64,000 nt of DNA, from assembly GCA_036785325.1 (NCBI GenBank), contig JAXIVH010000005.1:13874340-13938339 (forward strand), written 5' to 3'. Position 1 is the first letter of the stretch. Every line of letters starts with the position of its first letter. The translations under genes and the position numbers were made by a program. The stretch comes from Urophycis tenuis. Taxonomy: Eukaryota; Chordata; Actinopteri; Gadiformes; Phycidae. The notes below the pieces were generated by a model. That model saw only the letters and a program-made list of their open reading frames with translations, had not been told where the DNA came from and did no database searches. Below, piece after piece: positions 1 through 18,534 of this stretch.

Positions 1-564
1 AAATTAAATTCCAAATTATTTTAGTAAATAAACAGATAAAGACTAAAAACATAGCAATCAGAACTTTGTTATGAATATACCATTGACACGGTGGCGTCAA
101 GACAAACAGTTGTCACGGAACTCACGTCTGACAACACAAATCATGGCTCTGCTATTTTATAAAGCAGGGTACGGGTGATGGTAGACTAAACTAATGTGAA
201 CTAGTGAATAAAACACACGTTGGCCATTGCCGGTGCTTTGACACACATAAATGACACGCCTTTCCACCTACCCAATGTTCATCTTGGGTGCTACACCTGT
301 TTCCGCCCTGCTATGACAGCTCCATGAAAAGGGTCACCGGTCACTGTGTGTTATCTTCACTCGTTGAGGCTGCCGGCCCCATGTCCTGGTCCACAGCAGA
401 CCCCATGTCCTGGTCCACAGCAGACCCCAGCAGACCCCATAGTCCCATGACCGACACGTGTGCCTCTCCTATGGAGACGCCTCTGTGAAAGTACCACATC
501 CTGTCCATGTGAGTGATGCTCCAGCTAGCAGTGGGCTTGTGCCTGCTCCACCATGGCTGTGTGT

Positions 565-606
<42 letters not shown>

Positions 607-1004
607 TTCACCACAGCGGATGCGGATGGAAGTGGAAACAGCCGTTCCTCTAAGGGCCGATCACACATCTCATGAGTGGGTCAAACAATGCACACATCCC
701 GATGAAAGCAAGCATACATCGTCACTCTGAAAACACTTTGTGTTTGCTGCGTTCACAAAGAGAAGGTCACTGTTCTCTACTTGTGTTGATATAGGCCTAC
801 GCTACAATGGCAACAAGGTAACCAAGGGAAAAAGAGAGACCAAGGATATAACGTGGATATAAACCAGGCATACAATACTTACCGCAGTACTTCCACAATT
901 TTCATACCCTATAGGCAATGCCATCCTTACCCTTATATTCTATAGAGTTCCGTTGGTCCAAAAAACTGCTTCATGAACAACCTCCAGAGTGCGTGTCCAT
1001 TTAC
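1..1004. other. Intergenic sequence with (TG)n microsatellite
   Basis: No convincing exon. A 23-24 bp unit containing CATGTCCTGGTCC is tandemly duplicated at about 377-424. A pure TG tract lies at about 567-604. The short open frames here are low-complexity or chance. Confidence 0.6.
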
Positions 1005-1275
1005 CTTGTATCTCTGCATAGACACATTCGAGTTCCAGCCATAGCCCTGGAGGCATCAGATTACGCTTCACCAACACCCTCCCTCGTATCAGACACTGTG
1101 TGAGTAAGTACAGCACCCAGAGCACTACACAAGAGAGGACGTGGATGCTGCAGAGCACCAGCAAGACAAACAGGAGTACGCCCAATCACAGGCCAGATCA
1201 CCACGTCAAAGCCTGTCTCCGTGAGAAACTGCCAAGCATCCATTGAGATGTCCATGAACAGGCTTGAGAGATGAC
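1005..1275 (-). pseudogene. Possible frameshifted exon of an unidentified membrane protein
   Basis: On the minus strand a pyrimidine-rich acceptor (TTTTCTCCCACCAG, just above 1275) opens a 271-base block that ends at a good donor (CAAG|GTAAAT, below 1005). One frame is open from the acceptor to about 1185 and reads ...MDISMDAWQFLTETGFDVV. A different frame is open from about 1185 to the donor and reads a strongly hydrophobic helix (GVLLFVLLVLCSIHVLSCVV), then a basic segment (RGRVLVKRN). Joining them needs one shift near 1184. Indels of that size also occur in the hdgfl3 exons 1-2 kb away, so this may be a real membrane-protein exon with a sequence error. I do not recognise the family. It could also be a decayed exon or chance. 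Confidence 0.3.
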
Positions 1276-2104
1276 CTGGTGGGAGAAAATACTTAAGGTG
1301 AGACAGGGGCTGAGGATGGGGGCCGTGGATGAAGTGCAGGTAGAGGAGGTGGGGGTGGTACCCAAACCCACAGTAGCTGTTCATGAGAATCAGGCTGGAA
1401 ACAGTGCACACTGTGCACAAACAAGTAACTGAGAAGTTAGTTGTGTACATAATGTATGTGAAGGAGTCACCCAATTGCAGATTGTACTGCATAAAAAAAA
1501 TACAACATAATAATTATACTTTAAATTATTATTAGGACTACTACAGCTACAACTAATAATTACGATATCATTTATCTTCTTAATAATCAAATAATCAAAT
1601 AGTAACGATCACCATCGTCATAGTTATGCATTTACTCCTTAGAAGTTCTTCTCTAAAATAGTGCATCTGATTTTCGGTAAAAGCAGTCAATCGACTTTTT
1701 TTTTTATCAGCCAACAATAATCTAATAATTTTTAGAAAAAATAATATAAACAAAGAACCTTCTGACCGGTAGTCACGAACGACTCGCATGTATTCTATTG
1801 TTATAATTTCTAAGAGACCTTCCAAGGCTATACGCGTCTCTCCCGTGATGACAGCCGTCGCAGGCTACGGCCCATTCAACAACCCACTTTACGCGCATTT
1901 CCGTGCGCAGGATGATCGCCGTTTTTTCCCAGGCCCTTTCCGCGTCTTTTTTTTATTTATTATTTATTTCCGTGTAAACTGCAGCCTTGATATAAAAACA
2001 TTGATGGTCGATAATTTACTCCGGTGTTGAGGGCCAAGGACAAGTACGAGCATCTTTAAAATACACGTCCCCTTGAAACCCTTTGGATTACTATTACCGA
2101 CTAC
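1276..2104. other. Upstream region of hdgfl3
   Basis: AT-rich to about 1790, then more balanced sequence with CpGs leading to the hdgfl3 start codon. The transcription start and 5' UTR of hdgfl3 presumably lie in 1800-2104, but no TATA box or sharp core element can be assigned by eye. Confidence 0.4.
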
Positions 2105-2190
2105 ATGGCTCGACCACGGCCGCGGGAGTTACAAGGCAGGAGATTTGGTTTTTGCCAAAATGAAAGGATAACCCACACTGGCCGGCGAGG
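2105..2190 (+). CDS. hdgfl3: hdgfl3 coding exon 1 (frame-broken)
   Basis: Begins at ATG (MARPRPRE) and ends AGG|GTGAGT. The family sequence predicts 84 nt here; 86 are present. An extra T follows the GAG codon at about 2129-2131, and one more base is added near 2169-2176, where the GYPHW part of the PWWP core should be. The bases between these points still spell the expected residues in shifted frames. Confidence 0.85.
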
Positions 2191-5079
2191 GTGAGTATGC
2201 CTGCAGCCTGGCCAAGGGGAAGGGAGGCGGGGTTGCCTGAGACAATCTTCATCGCCGATTCTTCTGCGTGAACATGGATGCTGCTAGATTTGCTTGCCGT
2301 CGTTTTACGACCCATTTCAACAGTAATATATCGTTCATAGACACACACACGCACTCCATTATGCTTTTTGAATGGCTTTCTCGTGTTTATTTGGGAGTGC
2401 TTACTGACCACAAACAGTTAAGGCAGCATCATTCGACAATGTACAGCACACATTTTGCGATTCGATCTTTCTATAACTATCCATGGCCAAATATACGTTG
2501 TTTTTTTTTTATTCTGGTCATGTAGCCTATATATGTAGACGTAGACTATGCATGCATAATTTATGAATGAAAATTACCTCAAGTAACCCCTGCAACATTG
2601 TGTCAAATAAGCTCATGCTATCTATTATATTTTTTCGCCACTTCTACGTCCAATAATGCAATGCATGCAATAAATCATCGACAATTAAAAATGTGAATAG
2701 TTTGCCCCATTGCATTTTGAACCATTGCACAAAACAGGATCCCCACTCTCTCTCCTGCCGTTCGCGCCTCCTCTTACACACCATGGCCCCACTCTCTCCC
2801 CCCTTTACATGTCTCCCCCCTCACCCGCCCCATTATGCCTTTCAGATTGATGAGCTTCCAGAAGGAGCCGTCAAGCCACCTGCCAACAAGTATCCCATTT
2901 TCTTCTTCGGAACTCATGAAACGTAAGTTAGAAAAAGCTGCGTGTGTACAGTTTGGAATGAATGTGTAGACAGACGCATGTAACAGCTACAGCCACCCCT
3001 ATATATATGGTAACTGATGTTATGACGCTTGTAAGGGCACAACATCATGCTATTACCATCGAGCTTATAGTGATCTAACCCCGTTTAAGCAGCATGTTAC
3101 TGATGAGCATGGGGTTAGTTGAAGCATCTTGCATTATGATGCCTACACAGTGTGGACATTGGAGCTCGAACCCAGAAACCTTTCATCTGGAGGTCCCAAC
3201 AACCTCAACACCACACTGTCCTCTTCCATGCTACTCGTATAACATGCATTCATGATATTACCAACATCATAACATTACAAAGCAATGATAGCACAAGTAC
3301 AGACTCAACAACGTTGTGTCAGACCAGAGTACCTCACAGACAACAGCCCTAACACGGTCATTCTTATTTTACCACCTACTTCCCTCAGCGCGTTCCTGGC
3401 CCCAAGGACCTGCTGCCCTACAAGGAGTACAAAGACAAGTTTGGCAAGTCCAACAAGAGGAAGTGGCTTCAACGAGGGCCTGTGGGAGATCAAGAACAAC
3501 CCCGGAGTCAAGTTCACCCGGCTACCAGGTCTGTCGGTGACCAGGCTATGTGCCTGATTTAGGGAGTGAGGTCAGAGGGCAGAGAGCGATGCGCGTGAGC
3601 TGAGAGGAAGAGGAGAGAGAGATGAGAGAGAGACGATGAGAGAACGAGAAGCAGAAGAGAGAGCAGAACGACGAGAGAGAGAGAGACACTAGGCTCAACA
3701 GAGCTACACCTGTTGATAATATACATCCAGGGGTTTAGTTTCATTCACAAAGGTGGTCCCCTATAAAGCAGTGATTGGGTTTACGAGATCCCCAGGAATT
3801 CGATTTCACTGTCCTTTTTGGCTTGCGTTTCAATCTGGATTTTCGATCCAGGTGAAAGATAGCTAAGATGACAGAGTGCAAAATGTACTCCATTCACTTG
3901 AATCGTCTGATAAATCATTTGTTATTTTATTCCTGACCACAAACCTGATTTACTCCTGTTCTATGTCCTCCATGGTAATGTTTTGCTATTTCCTCGTTCC
4001 TCAGTCCTTAACTGTGTTCTGCTGCAATTCATTCGGCGGGGAGCACATCTGTTTGATCATTGTGTAAAGACTCCATTCAGTACTGCACTGGCAGTGAGGG
4101 ACCACTCACATCAAATGCTCAAGCCGAGCGAGTAGATTAGTTTATTTACGTTCAGGTTAAGAGTTGGACGTTGCTAGGCTAGCTTCCCTGTTCAACGTGT
4201 AAATTACTGCCATCACTGCGTACTTCTAGAATTACGTCTGCCATACACATTGTGTTTTACTGTGCTGCAACCAGATCCTCTTTCACAAGGTGAATGGAGG
4301 TCGAATTGTAATTTAGTTACGTACTCGTATGGACTCAGTCAATATAGATAGTGTCTGTGTTCCAAGCAGAGGGCAGCTGCCTGCGGTCCTGCCATCTAGC
4401 GAGGCAGTATCCTTTGGAGGCAGTGCATGAGGTAACCTGTGAGGAGTCTGGATTAAGGCAGGCTTCCGAAGGCAGTGATGCGTCACGTCGTGATGTCGCC
4501 AGAACACCGACTGTCAGTCACAGCGGTCGTCATTCTGCCTGTCAGGCGGGACAAACGGCTTCTGTTTTATACTGTGATTTTTCTGCTCCATGAGAGTAGC
4601 ACAGTTTCTTCTTGAAGTTGTGTTCTTGTCAGTCAATATAATTTACATTTGTACACAAACTCTGGGCCGCTGCTTTTTTTTTTTTGTCTTGTATTGTGGG
4701 ATATCTTGACCAACGAAGGGTACATCTATGCTGCCTTGTTTTGCGGCAATTGTTTGTGTAATATATTCGATTGAGACGTGACTTGATGCCTCCCTGCCTC
4801 CATTTACACCATTTTGGGGCACAGCCTACGTGCGTGCATTTCAACAAGTGTTCACATGCAACCCAACATGGAGGTGACGAGACAGAGCCACACTGAGGCA
4901 TGCTGGTGTTTGTTCCCCACAACCCGCTCCTTACTCGGTCTTTCACCTGTCCCGTCTTGAACTTGTCTTTGGACTGTCCACACCTCTGCCCTCTCAGCTG
5001 TTTGTTTGCTTGTCTGTCAACAATCTAAATAACAACATGCACACACGTGCACACTCTCTCTCACACACACACACACACA

Positions 5080-5130
<51 letters not shown>

Positions 5131-7103
5131 ACACACACACAGGCCATGCAGCAGAGCTCATCGGAGACGGAGGAAGGGGTGAATGCGGTTGACGGCAGCA
5201 GTGAGGGAGAGGAGGGGGATTCTGTGGAGGAGGAAGACGACAAGGATAAGCTCAAGGGAACAGACAAGGCCGGGTCCAAACGGAAAAAGACCGCCGGCTT
5301 CCAGGTAATACCCCCCACCCACACCACCCCACCCCCCCTCCCCCATTCCTCCCCTCCACGCCATGTGACCCCACAATGCACCAGGAGGCGCCGGGAGGGA
5401 GTAGGTGGCATAGATAGAGGATGAGATTCATCTGGTCTTAAGCCTCAGGGCTGGGGATGCAGCTTTGTATTTTCGTGTCTAATCCTGAAGATGTCAATAT
5501 TAGAGGGGACGAATCCAAATGTGACATGACATTTCATGTCACATTGATAACGCTATATCTCCTATAGGTCACCACAACTTGTGGGATCAAAACGATGGAG
5601 GAAAGCTTTGTCCATTTTATTTTTAATCAAAGCTTGATAGACAGTGAGTGGCTCTTGATCTTGGGTGTGACACTACACTAAGGGGGAGTATTCTCATTTA
5701 GTCCCTAACCTCTTTATAAAACAGGTTTTATCTTATCGATTGTGGTCCAGTAGTCTGCCTGTGTGTAACCTTGCCAATGCCCCCCCCCCCCCCCCCCCGA
5801 CACTAAAAAAAAAAAGCTCTGTGAATTAAGAGGGAAACAGACCGGCTCGCAGTGCAATAGTTGGTTGCTGCCAGCGGTTACTACGGCGCCACAGCCGACC
5901 GCTGTAACTGGGAGGCCGGCTGGATAACTCACCCACATCACATTCTCCTCTCTGCTTAGCAACCACTGTTGCTTAGCAACTGGGTCCCATCAGGCATGGT
6001 ATATTGTGGCGCATATGAAGGAATGTGGCGTTTCTCCTATTTTGTGTGTGTGTGTGTGTGTGTGTGTGCGGGGGGGGGGGGGGGGGGGGGGGGGGGGCGG
6101 GGGGGTTACTGTAGATTTAAACAGATTTCTACATTTTTACTCTACATAAAGGGCAGAATCACCTATCGAGTTGTCTGTGTGTTTGGGTTCATATAGTTGT
6201 ACATATGGAAATGACAGAATTAGCTTTCCCATTTATCCATCCTGGGTGTGTCTATGCATACAATACTCTGTTGTATATGTACCCCCTTTGTGTTTGCATT
6301 CTACCAGTATATTCAAATTCATTAGATTACCCAAGTGCGATGAGATACTAACAAGAAAGCCCCTTCACACTGGGATGATATTCTCCTCAAGAGAAGGCCC
6401 TATCATGTGACCAACCTCAGGCATGGAGAACACATGAAGGATCCATGTTAACCAACAAAGACCCACAGAGACCTCTATTGGAGAACATTGCTTCTGGGAC
6501 GCCATTAACCCTGTGGGGAAAATATCATTCAGGGACTACATGACACCAACTAATGGTGCGGCACAACATCACTTCCTGTGGCAACTTCCTGTGTTCCTCT
6601 CTGTGGCAGAAGTCTTCCAAGCTGTCGCGAGTGTCGTCTGGAGAGGACGACCTGGAGAAGGACGGGAAGGAGGGCGACCAGAAGAGCAGCTCTGAGGGCG
6701 GGGACACGGATGGGGGCATCATCCAGAACGCCACTGACAATAAGGTGGGCTACCAGGCCATGTCTACTCACTGATGGGTCACCTGTCATAGGTCACTCCT
6801 CAAAGTTCGGGAGACCTGGAATTATGGGTGGGGGGGGTCAATAGGGCCATGCTCTACTTGGCCTTTCATTTAGAAATAATTCATTTACAATGTTTTAGAA
6901 ATGCACAAAAAACATCAATATGAGTTATGGGTCCTCAATAGTCATAGAAAACAAATAAAAATACTGACACACTGCTCTGTTAATTTATCAATGTCTCAGA
7001 TGTTTATTGATGATGATTGGCACAAATGTTCATTACCAGGGTGTTTATTCATGTCTATATTCTGTGTATTTCCCAGAACCAGTTGCTCAGAGAAGAACAT
7101 TAA
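2105..7103 (+). CDS. hdgfl3: hdgfl3: HDGF-like (PWWP domain) protein 3
   Basis: HDGF-family nuclear protein. The N-terminal PWWP domain of this family binds methylated histone tails and DNA; the acidic/serine-rich tail carries nuclear-localisation basic patches. Six coding exons: 2105-2190, 2846-2922, 3389-3528, 5143-5304, 6610-6744, 7077-7103. Recognisable segments are MARPRPRE and DLVFAKMKG (exon 1), IDELPEGAVKPPANKYPIFF (exon 2), GFNEGLWEIKNNPGVKFT (exon 3), QQSSSETEEG (exon 4) and KSSSEGGDTDGG (exon 5). The spliced length is 627 nt, against 624 nt (207 residues) expected once local indels are discounted; human HDGFL3 is about 203 residues. IDELPEGAVKPPANKYPIFF and the QQSSSETE tail point to HDGFL3 rather than HDGF or HDGFL2. 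Exons 1 and 3 contain single-base indels that break the frame. Because the introns are present, this is not a retrocopy; assembly error is the likeliest cause. Confidence 0.92.
2846..2922 (+). CDS. hdgfl3: hdgfl3 coding exon 2
   Basis: Acceptor CCTTTCAG, donor AC|GTAAGT. Encodes the middle of the PWWP domain (IDELPEGA...FFFGTHET) in an unbroken frame and ends on the first two bases of a Thr codon. Confidence 0.95.
3389..3528 (+). CDS. hdgfl3: hdgfl3 coding exon 3 (frame-broken)
   Basis: Acceptor TTCCCTCAG. Encodes the end of the PWWP domain. Against the family it lacks one G near 3396 (FLGPKD), gains a T near 3462 (KRKGF) and gains a C near 3517 (FTGYQ), for a net gain of one base. The donor CAG|GTCTGT is weak. 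The intron that follows begins with degenerate GA-rich sequence (3590-3690). Confidence 0.85.
5143..5304 (+). CDS. hdgfl3: hdgfl3 coding exon 4
   Basis: 54 in-frame codons: AMQQSSSETEEG, an acidic Glu/Asp run, then the basic patch GSKRKKT, and the donor CAG|GTAATA. The acceptor AG directly follows a CA repeat (5060-5140), so there is no ordinary pyrimidine tract. Confidence 0.92.
6610..6744 (+). CDS. hdgfl3: hdgfl3 coding exon 5
   Basis: 45 in-frame codons starting KSSKLSRVSSGEDD and containing the family signature KSSSEGGDTDGG. Acceptor CTCTGTGGCAG, donor AAG|GTGGGC. Reading through the donor would give a stop within about ten codons, so a retained-intron terminus is possible. Confidence 0.9.
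7077..7103 (+). CDS. hdgfl3: hdgfl3 terminal coding exon (tentative)
   Basis: Acceptor GTATTTCCCAG, then nine codons ending in TAA (NQLLREEH). The phase matches exon 5. It does not resemble the human C-terminus, so the exact end of the protein is uncertain. Another frame here is open to a TAA at about 7132. Confidence 0.5.
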   Translation, partial: NQLLREEH

Positions 7104-9384
7104 ACGCTCAGAGGACAACACCTATGAGAATTAATTATTTGTACAAGTAGTATTGGAATGGGATGAAATACACACTGTTTGTTCCATCAGCACCATCTAC
7201 TGGCCGTTGCCATTAACACATGCCCGTTGGACTTGTGGACTAAATACAAATTAAAAAAAACTATTCCGAGACATGGGATCAATGCCAGGATAAACTAATA
7301 TATAATTTGTCGTCAAAGACCAAACTTTAAGATGTCAAATTATATTATGTTCATCAAGCGGCCACTAGCAACGCAAAATCTACTGTTACTCAGTAATTGG
7401 TAATCATTTGGTGTAGGAGTGTTGTTTGTTTGGCTGCAAATCGTACAATGTAAGTATATTGAACCAAATGGAAAAAATGTGGCTACAGGGCATTAACACA
7501 AATAACTTCTATCATCTCTGAGGTTTCTGTTTTCGTGCCAGCCCCTGGTAAACAAAGACATAGGGAGCCAACTGTTACAAAAGAGTGATCACACACTCGA
7601 GCATGTTTGTATGTTTGCTCTCAATCAAACATTAAACAGCTTTATATACTCGTACTAGACCACGGATCAACCATTAAATGCCTTCACGCTATGATAAAAA
7701 CTAAACACAAAAAACTAGACAACAATAGTTTCACTTTGAAAGCTGAATTATCTATCTGCATAGAATAGCCACCAGAGATACACATGGGGCGTGGATGTAC
7801 TGGCATTTATGGTTCTGTCACTTTGATTGTTCACATAGATGGCAAAAAGGATTTCTCGCCGTGATATTCAGACAGACATGATCTGGTGATTTTCACGTAA
7901 AAATGATGAGTCACAAAATTATATCTTAAATCTGCTCCACGACGTTCTCATTGTCGGCAGAAATGAACATAGCAGAAAAACTGTGTTTCTTACAGAGAAA
8001 AAAAATCAGCTTTCACTCAAAGGCAAAAACTGACAAACGTATTCTGGTGTGTCGTCACTCTTGACTTATTTAACCACATTTGTAATATAACCTCAGCGTT
8101 CATACCGGCCGCATTGCGTATCTCTATCCACCCATCACACTCTCACTGTGTACCAACATGTTTCAAAAGTCCTCCGGTATGAATATATACAATATTATAT
8201 ATGATATCACAGTTATATACGTTGGGTATTGCAGTGTACTGATCACTCTAGTTGTAGCTTGAAGTTCCTTTTTTTTTTACATGATTAAAAATTGAAGGGT
8301 CTTTCTTGTACTATAACTGTCCTATCATAACAGTGTCCATCACACATTACTATCTTTCATGTAACCAGAAAAAACTAATGGAAAAGTACATAGATTCATG
8401 TATGATGAAGTGTTGTGCACAACAGGGTTACACATTGTAACTGAAAGAAATTAAAATATACCGGTATATTTTACCTTTGTTGTAGAATAGAGGACTACTA
8501 TTTTACTCTGACTGCTCTACCATCTCATCTTTTTAAGAAATGTTATATATATATATATAAATATATCTGTTCTTCTGTGTAGCTGTGGAATAAGTCACTA
8601 TATATTGATTATTATAATGATTTTTATAGTGGCATGCTGAAAAAGGGGGTTCATTTTTGATGGTGGCTGTTGACATTGTCCTAAATCTGGCGTTTGGGTT
8701 TTTTAAGAATGAGAAAACGTTATTGAATTTGTTTTCTCATCGCCAACATCCCAAAGGAGAATACCAAACCGTTTTTTTTTTTTGTTCAGTTGCTCTCAAG
8801 GCTCATCTACCTACAAAACACAGATATATCCATGGGCAGATCTACAGCCACAGAGCCCTGGGGGAACGCCTCCCTCCTGGGTTTAATGTACTTCTAGACG
8901 TCAATGGAAGTCTGTGGCACTGAGTAACAAAAAATATGTGTGTCAATCTAATAGATGTAATTATGCACTAGGAGATGCAAACAGACTGACCGATCAAATG
9001 GAAATAGTGTGGACACCTCTTGGTGATGCACAGTGCACTATATAATAGTGAGTAATGACGTTTGCGCTACTGCAAAATGATGTTGTTTCTTTTGTCTTTT
9101 ATTGCAAGAATTGATTTAAACATGATTTGTTGAAGATGACGCTGCATTGCTCCGTCTTCGACAGAAGCCAGCTGCCTTCATTTGCCTCCATTGCTGCTTT
9201 AAAAAAAAAGGAAATTGTTGTCTTTTTCATCAATTTATTTATATTTTTTATGATAGTTAAGACACTGTGTGGATGTAACATACATCTTCAGTTCATTCTT
9301 TGTTATGCTGTATTTGAAACATGTTTTAAATTTCCAAAGTTTGTAGTTAACTGTTTTTGCTGTTTATGGACAAGATTTTTACAG
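7104..9384 (+). other. hdgfl3: Likely hdgfl3 3' UTR
   Basis: About 2.3 kb of AT-rich, gene-free and nearly microsatellite-free sequence between the last hdgfl3 exon and a good poly(A) signal. It has a short TA tract near 8545-8570 and many ATTTA-like segments. Low repeat content in a very repeat-rich window fits a transcribed UTR. Confidence 0.6.
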
Positions 9385-9390
9385 AATAAA
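9385..9390 (+). terminator. hdgfl3: Poly(A) signal for hdgfl3
   Basis: AATAAA followed within 25 bases by a T/G-rich stretch (GGTTTTGTTGTTTTGGTG), the usual arrangement for 3' end cleavage. Confidence 0.65.
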
Positions 9391-9699
9391 ATCATTGGAA
9401 TGCATCATGGTTTTGTTGTTTTGGTGAATATTTTACATTAGGAATCCACTATAACACACCTTTTAGAAATACACTACAGAAATATTTTGTGTGTATGTAA
9501 ACAGTATATATAGCAGTGGATACATCTATATACCATTGAAATGTATGACCACTATTAATTATAATTGTATATAATACGTTCAATTCCAGCTTAATGGAAT
9601 TTTATATATTTATTTTTCTATTTATTTTCAACGATTGCAATAACTTTATTATGACAAGAATCATAGTTTCAGTTTTCTGAACAACTCGGTGCAGCTCCG

Positions 9700-9927
9700 T
9701 TTTCACCGTTTCGTCTGCGCAAGAAGAACGCATCGCTGAGCCTTGCTGGGATCCATACACACGCATGCGCAGTATCCTGGTCTAAATACGCGCTGAAAAG
9801 GAAAGGCGACTTTTACTACGAAACCATCGAAGATAACTGGATAATTACGTTTTTAGCCATTCATCTGGTTGCTACTTTGCTTTCGGGCATTGTAAAATAC
9901 TCTGCAAACAGACGCTGAGCGAGGAAC
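9700..9927 (+). promoter_or_regulatory. rbbp7: rbbp7 promoter and 5' UTR
   Basis: Immediately upstream of the rbbp7 ATG. Contains GCATGCGCAGT at 9763-9773, a good match to the NRF-1 palindrome typical of housekeeping promoters, with further CGs around it and no TATA box. Confidence 0.55.
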
Positions 9928-16414
<6,487 letters not shown>

Positions 16415-17260
16415 CGCCGCGGCCGGGTCAGCAGCTTCCGGTCCAGAGACCCAGGAAGTGAATCACCCCCAGCTTCCAGAAGGATGTGTGAATCAAAATG
16501 AATCTAGGGCACATTTGGAAGATGCCATACCTTTCCATTTTTTTGCTTCTGTACATACATGGGCGGCTTTTTCAGAAGCACCTTGGAACAATGTCAAGGT
16601 GACTGGAGCGCTAAAATGATTTTGTTTTCCGTTTTTTTGTTTTGAAAACCCGACTGAGCTTAATTTCCTTTTTATACTCCATAATATTCGCTGTTTTCCT
16701 TCTCCTTCCTTTTTCTGGGTGCATTCGTACAACGGCGGCTTTCGTTGAACACCATTTGTTAAGTCGCTGAGTTGTCTGCATTTCAGGCTCATTTAATGCT
16801 GTTGATGCATGTTTTGTAAAACCTTCCATTGGCGGTGATCGTGGCACATTTTCCCCTGCAGAATTTATCATTATGGGCGCATCTCGGTAAGAAACATACT
16901 ATTCTTGTAATTCATAAAAAGGTATGTTTTGTTAGACTAAACACTTGCTTTCTCGTCTGGCCGTCTCGGCATCAGCTTCCGTTCATTCCTAAAGAAGTAA
17001 AGGGATGTCCATACGTAAACGCAGCACTTCTGTCTGCTCTGTCCGCTCTGTATTTTTACAAAACCCCCGTTACTGTCACAAGATGAAAACAAAGCCACGA
17101 TTGCAAATTCTACAAAATGTTTATTGAAAAGCAAGACAGGAGTATTAAGAACATGTACAATCTCCATGTGAGAGGTGGAAATGGGGGGTCAATGGGGTGG
17201 GAGGGGTTTGACAATTTTCCGTTTTTTTTTTTTTTATTATTAAAGAAAAAAAGCTTTCTG
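16415..17260 (+). other. rbbp7: rbbp7 3' UTR
   Basis: Unique non-coding sequence after the stop codon. No canonical AATAAA is visible. Candidates are CATAAA near 16912 and ATTAAA at 17239-17244. If the latter is used, this UTR overlaps the end of the convergent txlng transcript. Confidence 0.5.
17120..17125 (-). terminator. txlng: Poly(A) signal for txlng
   Basis: TTTATT on the plus strand, AATAAA on the minus strand, about 3.3 kb downstream of the txlng stop codon and the best signal in the interval. Confidence 0.55.
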
Positions 17261-18060
17261 AAGCCGTGGTGAGTCGAGCCTCCTTGTTCACAGTTGCATC
17301 TCGCCTGCAGAGGTAGATTCTGACTTTACCTGAGAGTCAATCTGGGACAAAGAAAGGAAGACTGATGCCAAAATTCTCCCATTCTTCCTTAAAAACAAAA
17401 AAAAACAAATTCCCCCTTTTCCATAACAGGATACATTTAACGTTCAAACATCTTATCTTGTACCCCCAAAACAAGAATGACCCTCATAGGTAATTACAAA
17501 AAAAAAGACATTTTGCTCAACTCAATTTCCTCACCAACAGAAAGGGTGGAAGACTAATTCACTTTGCAGGGAATGCTTTAAAGACCATAAGTCAAGAGAA
17601 AGTCAGCATTTTTCAGGATTGCACATGAGCAGTAGAACCGACGTTGGGAACTCAAAACGTGTTACAACAACCAATCCTCGGTCCCTCTTACCAGAACCAG
17701 GTTGGGGCAGCAGATCAGTTGAACGTGTGCATCTAAATAACCAACGACTAACCTTCCAATTCAAACGACACAGTTAAGTAGCTTACATCCTACAGAAGGA
17801 ATACACTACTGGGGTTTTAAGAAGGGATGAAGCCACTGAGCTGGGGGGAACTGCAATAAAATAAAATGAGATAGATAGCCATTGCTATTTCACAGGTAGT
17901 ACAAAACAGGTCGATTTTAGGAGGAAGGTAACAACTCTAAAGTAATCAATTCAAATAAAAGTGGTGATTTAGTGGTTGGAAGTAACTGGAAAACAACTGC
18001 AACCATCCTAATGTGTACACAGCATCACCTCCTATATTCCTGAAGTGTATCAGCACACAT

Positions 18061-18534
18061 TCAACCAGTAGCCCTAGGAGCATTCATCTGCAGACAAGAT
18101 ACATGAAACATACTCATGGGTGATCCCTCAGGACCATGAACTTGATCAAAAATACTGTGCTTTAGTAAAACATGGAAACTAAAACATTGTGGGTCAGTCT
18201 TACTAAGTGCAAACTGTGGGGAGCCATTTTGGAATGTCTGAAAGCAGTTGGTTGGATGTACGCATTCTGGCCAACAGTCGAGCTTCGGTGAGTGTTTGGG
18301 AGGCTGGCTCTTCTCTAAGTGCGTTGCATATCTCTGTCGCAGGAGCATCGCGCTGATCGACACCTCGTGAAAAGGGTTGGCGTGTTTGGAGGGGGAAGCA
18401 TACCCAGCGGTGTGTGCCTGCTCTACCGGAGGAGAGGCCGGTGGAATTAGTGCTGGGCCAAAATCCCCACCACTTGATCTTTGCTCTCCGGTCTTCCAAA
18501 CGGGACCGGTTCTTTGGAAACTGGTGATGTCCCT
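18061..18534 (-). other. Unexplained open frame in txlng 3' region
   Basis: A minus-strand frame stays open for 157 codons between an in-frame TAA (18535-18537) and a TAG, with no long low-complexity run. It reads DITSFQRTGPVWKTGEQRS, later SKHANPFHEVSISAMLLRQR. A second minus-strand frame (18203-18562) is also open and starts with ATG. No clear acceptor precedes either one and I recognise no family. It may be an alternative taxilin terminus, a decayed exon or chance. Confidence 0.3.

Noticed and set aside
940..1185. tm6sf1, the human neighbour of HDGFL3
   Set aside because: A short RVLVKR match to TM6SF1 is seen, but the surrounding residues do not fit that protein.
2105..7103. hdgfl3 as a processed pseudogene
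   Set aside because: All introns and splice signals are in place and exons 2, 4 and 5 are intact.
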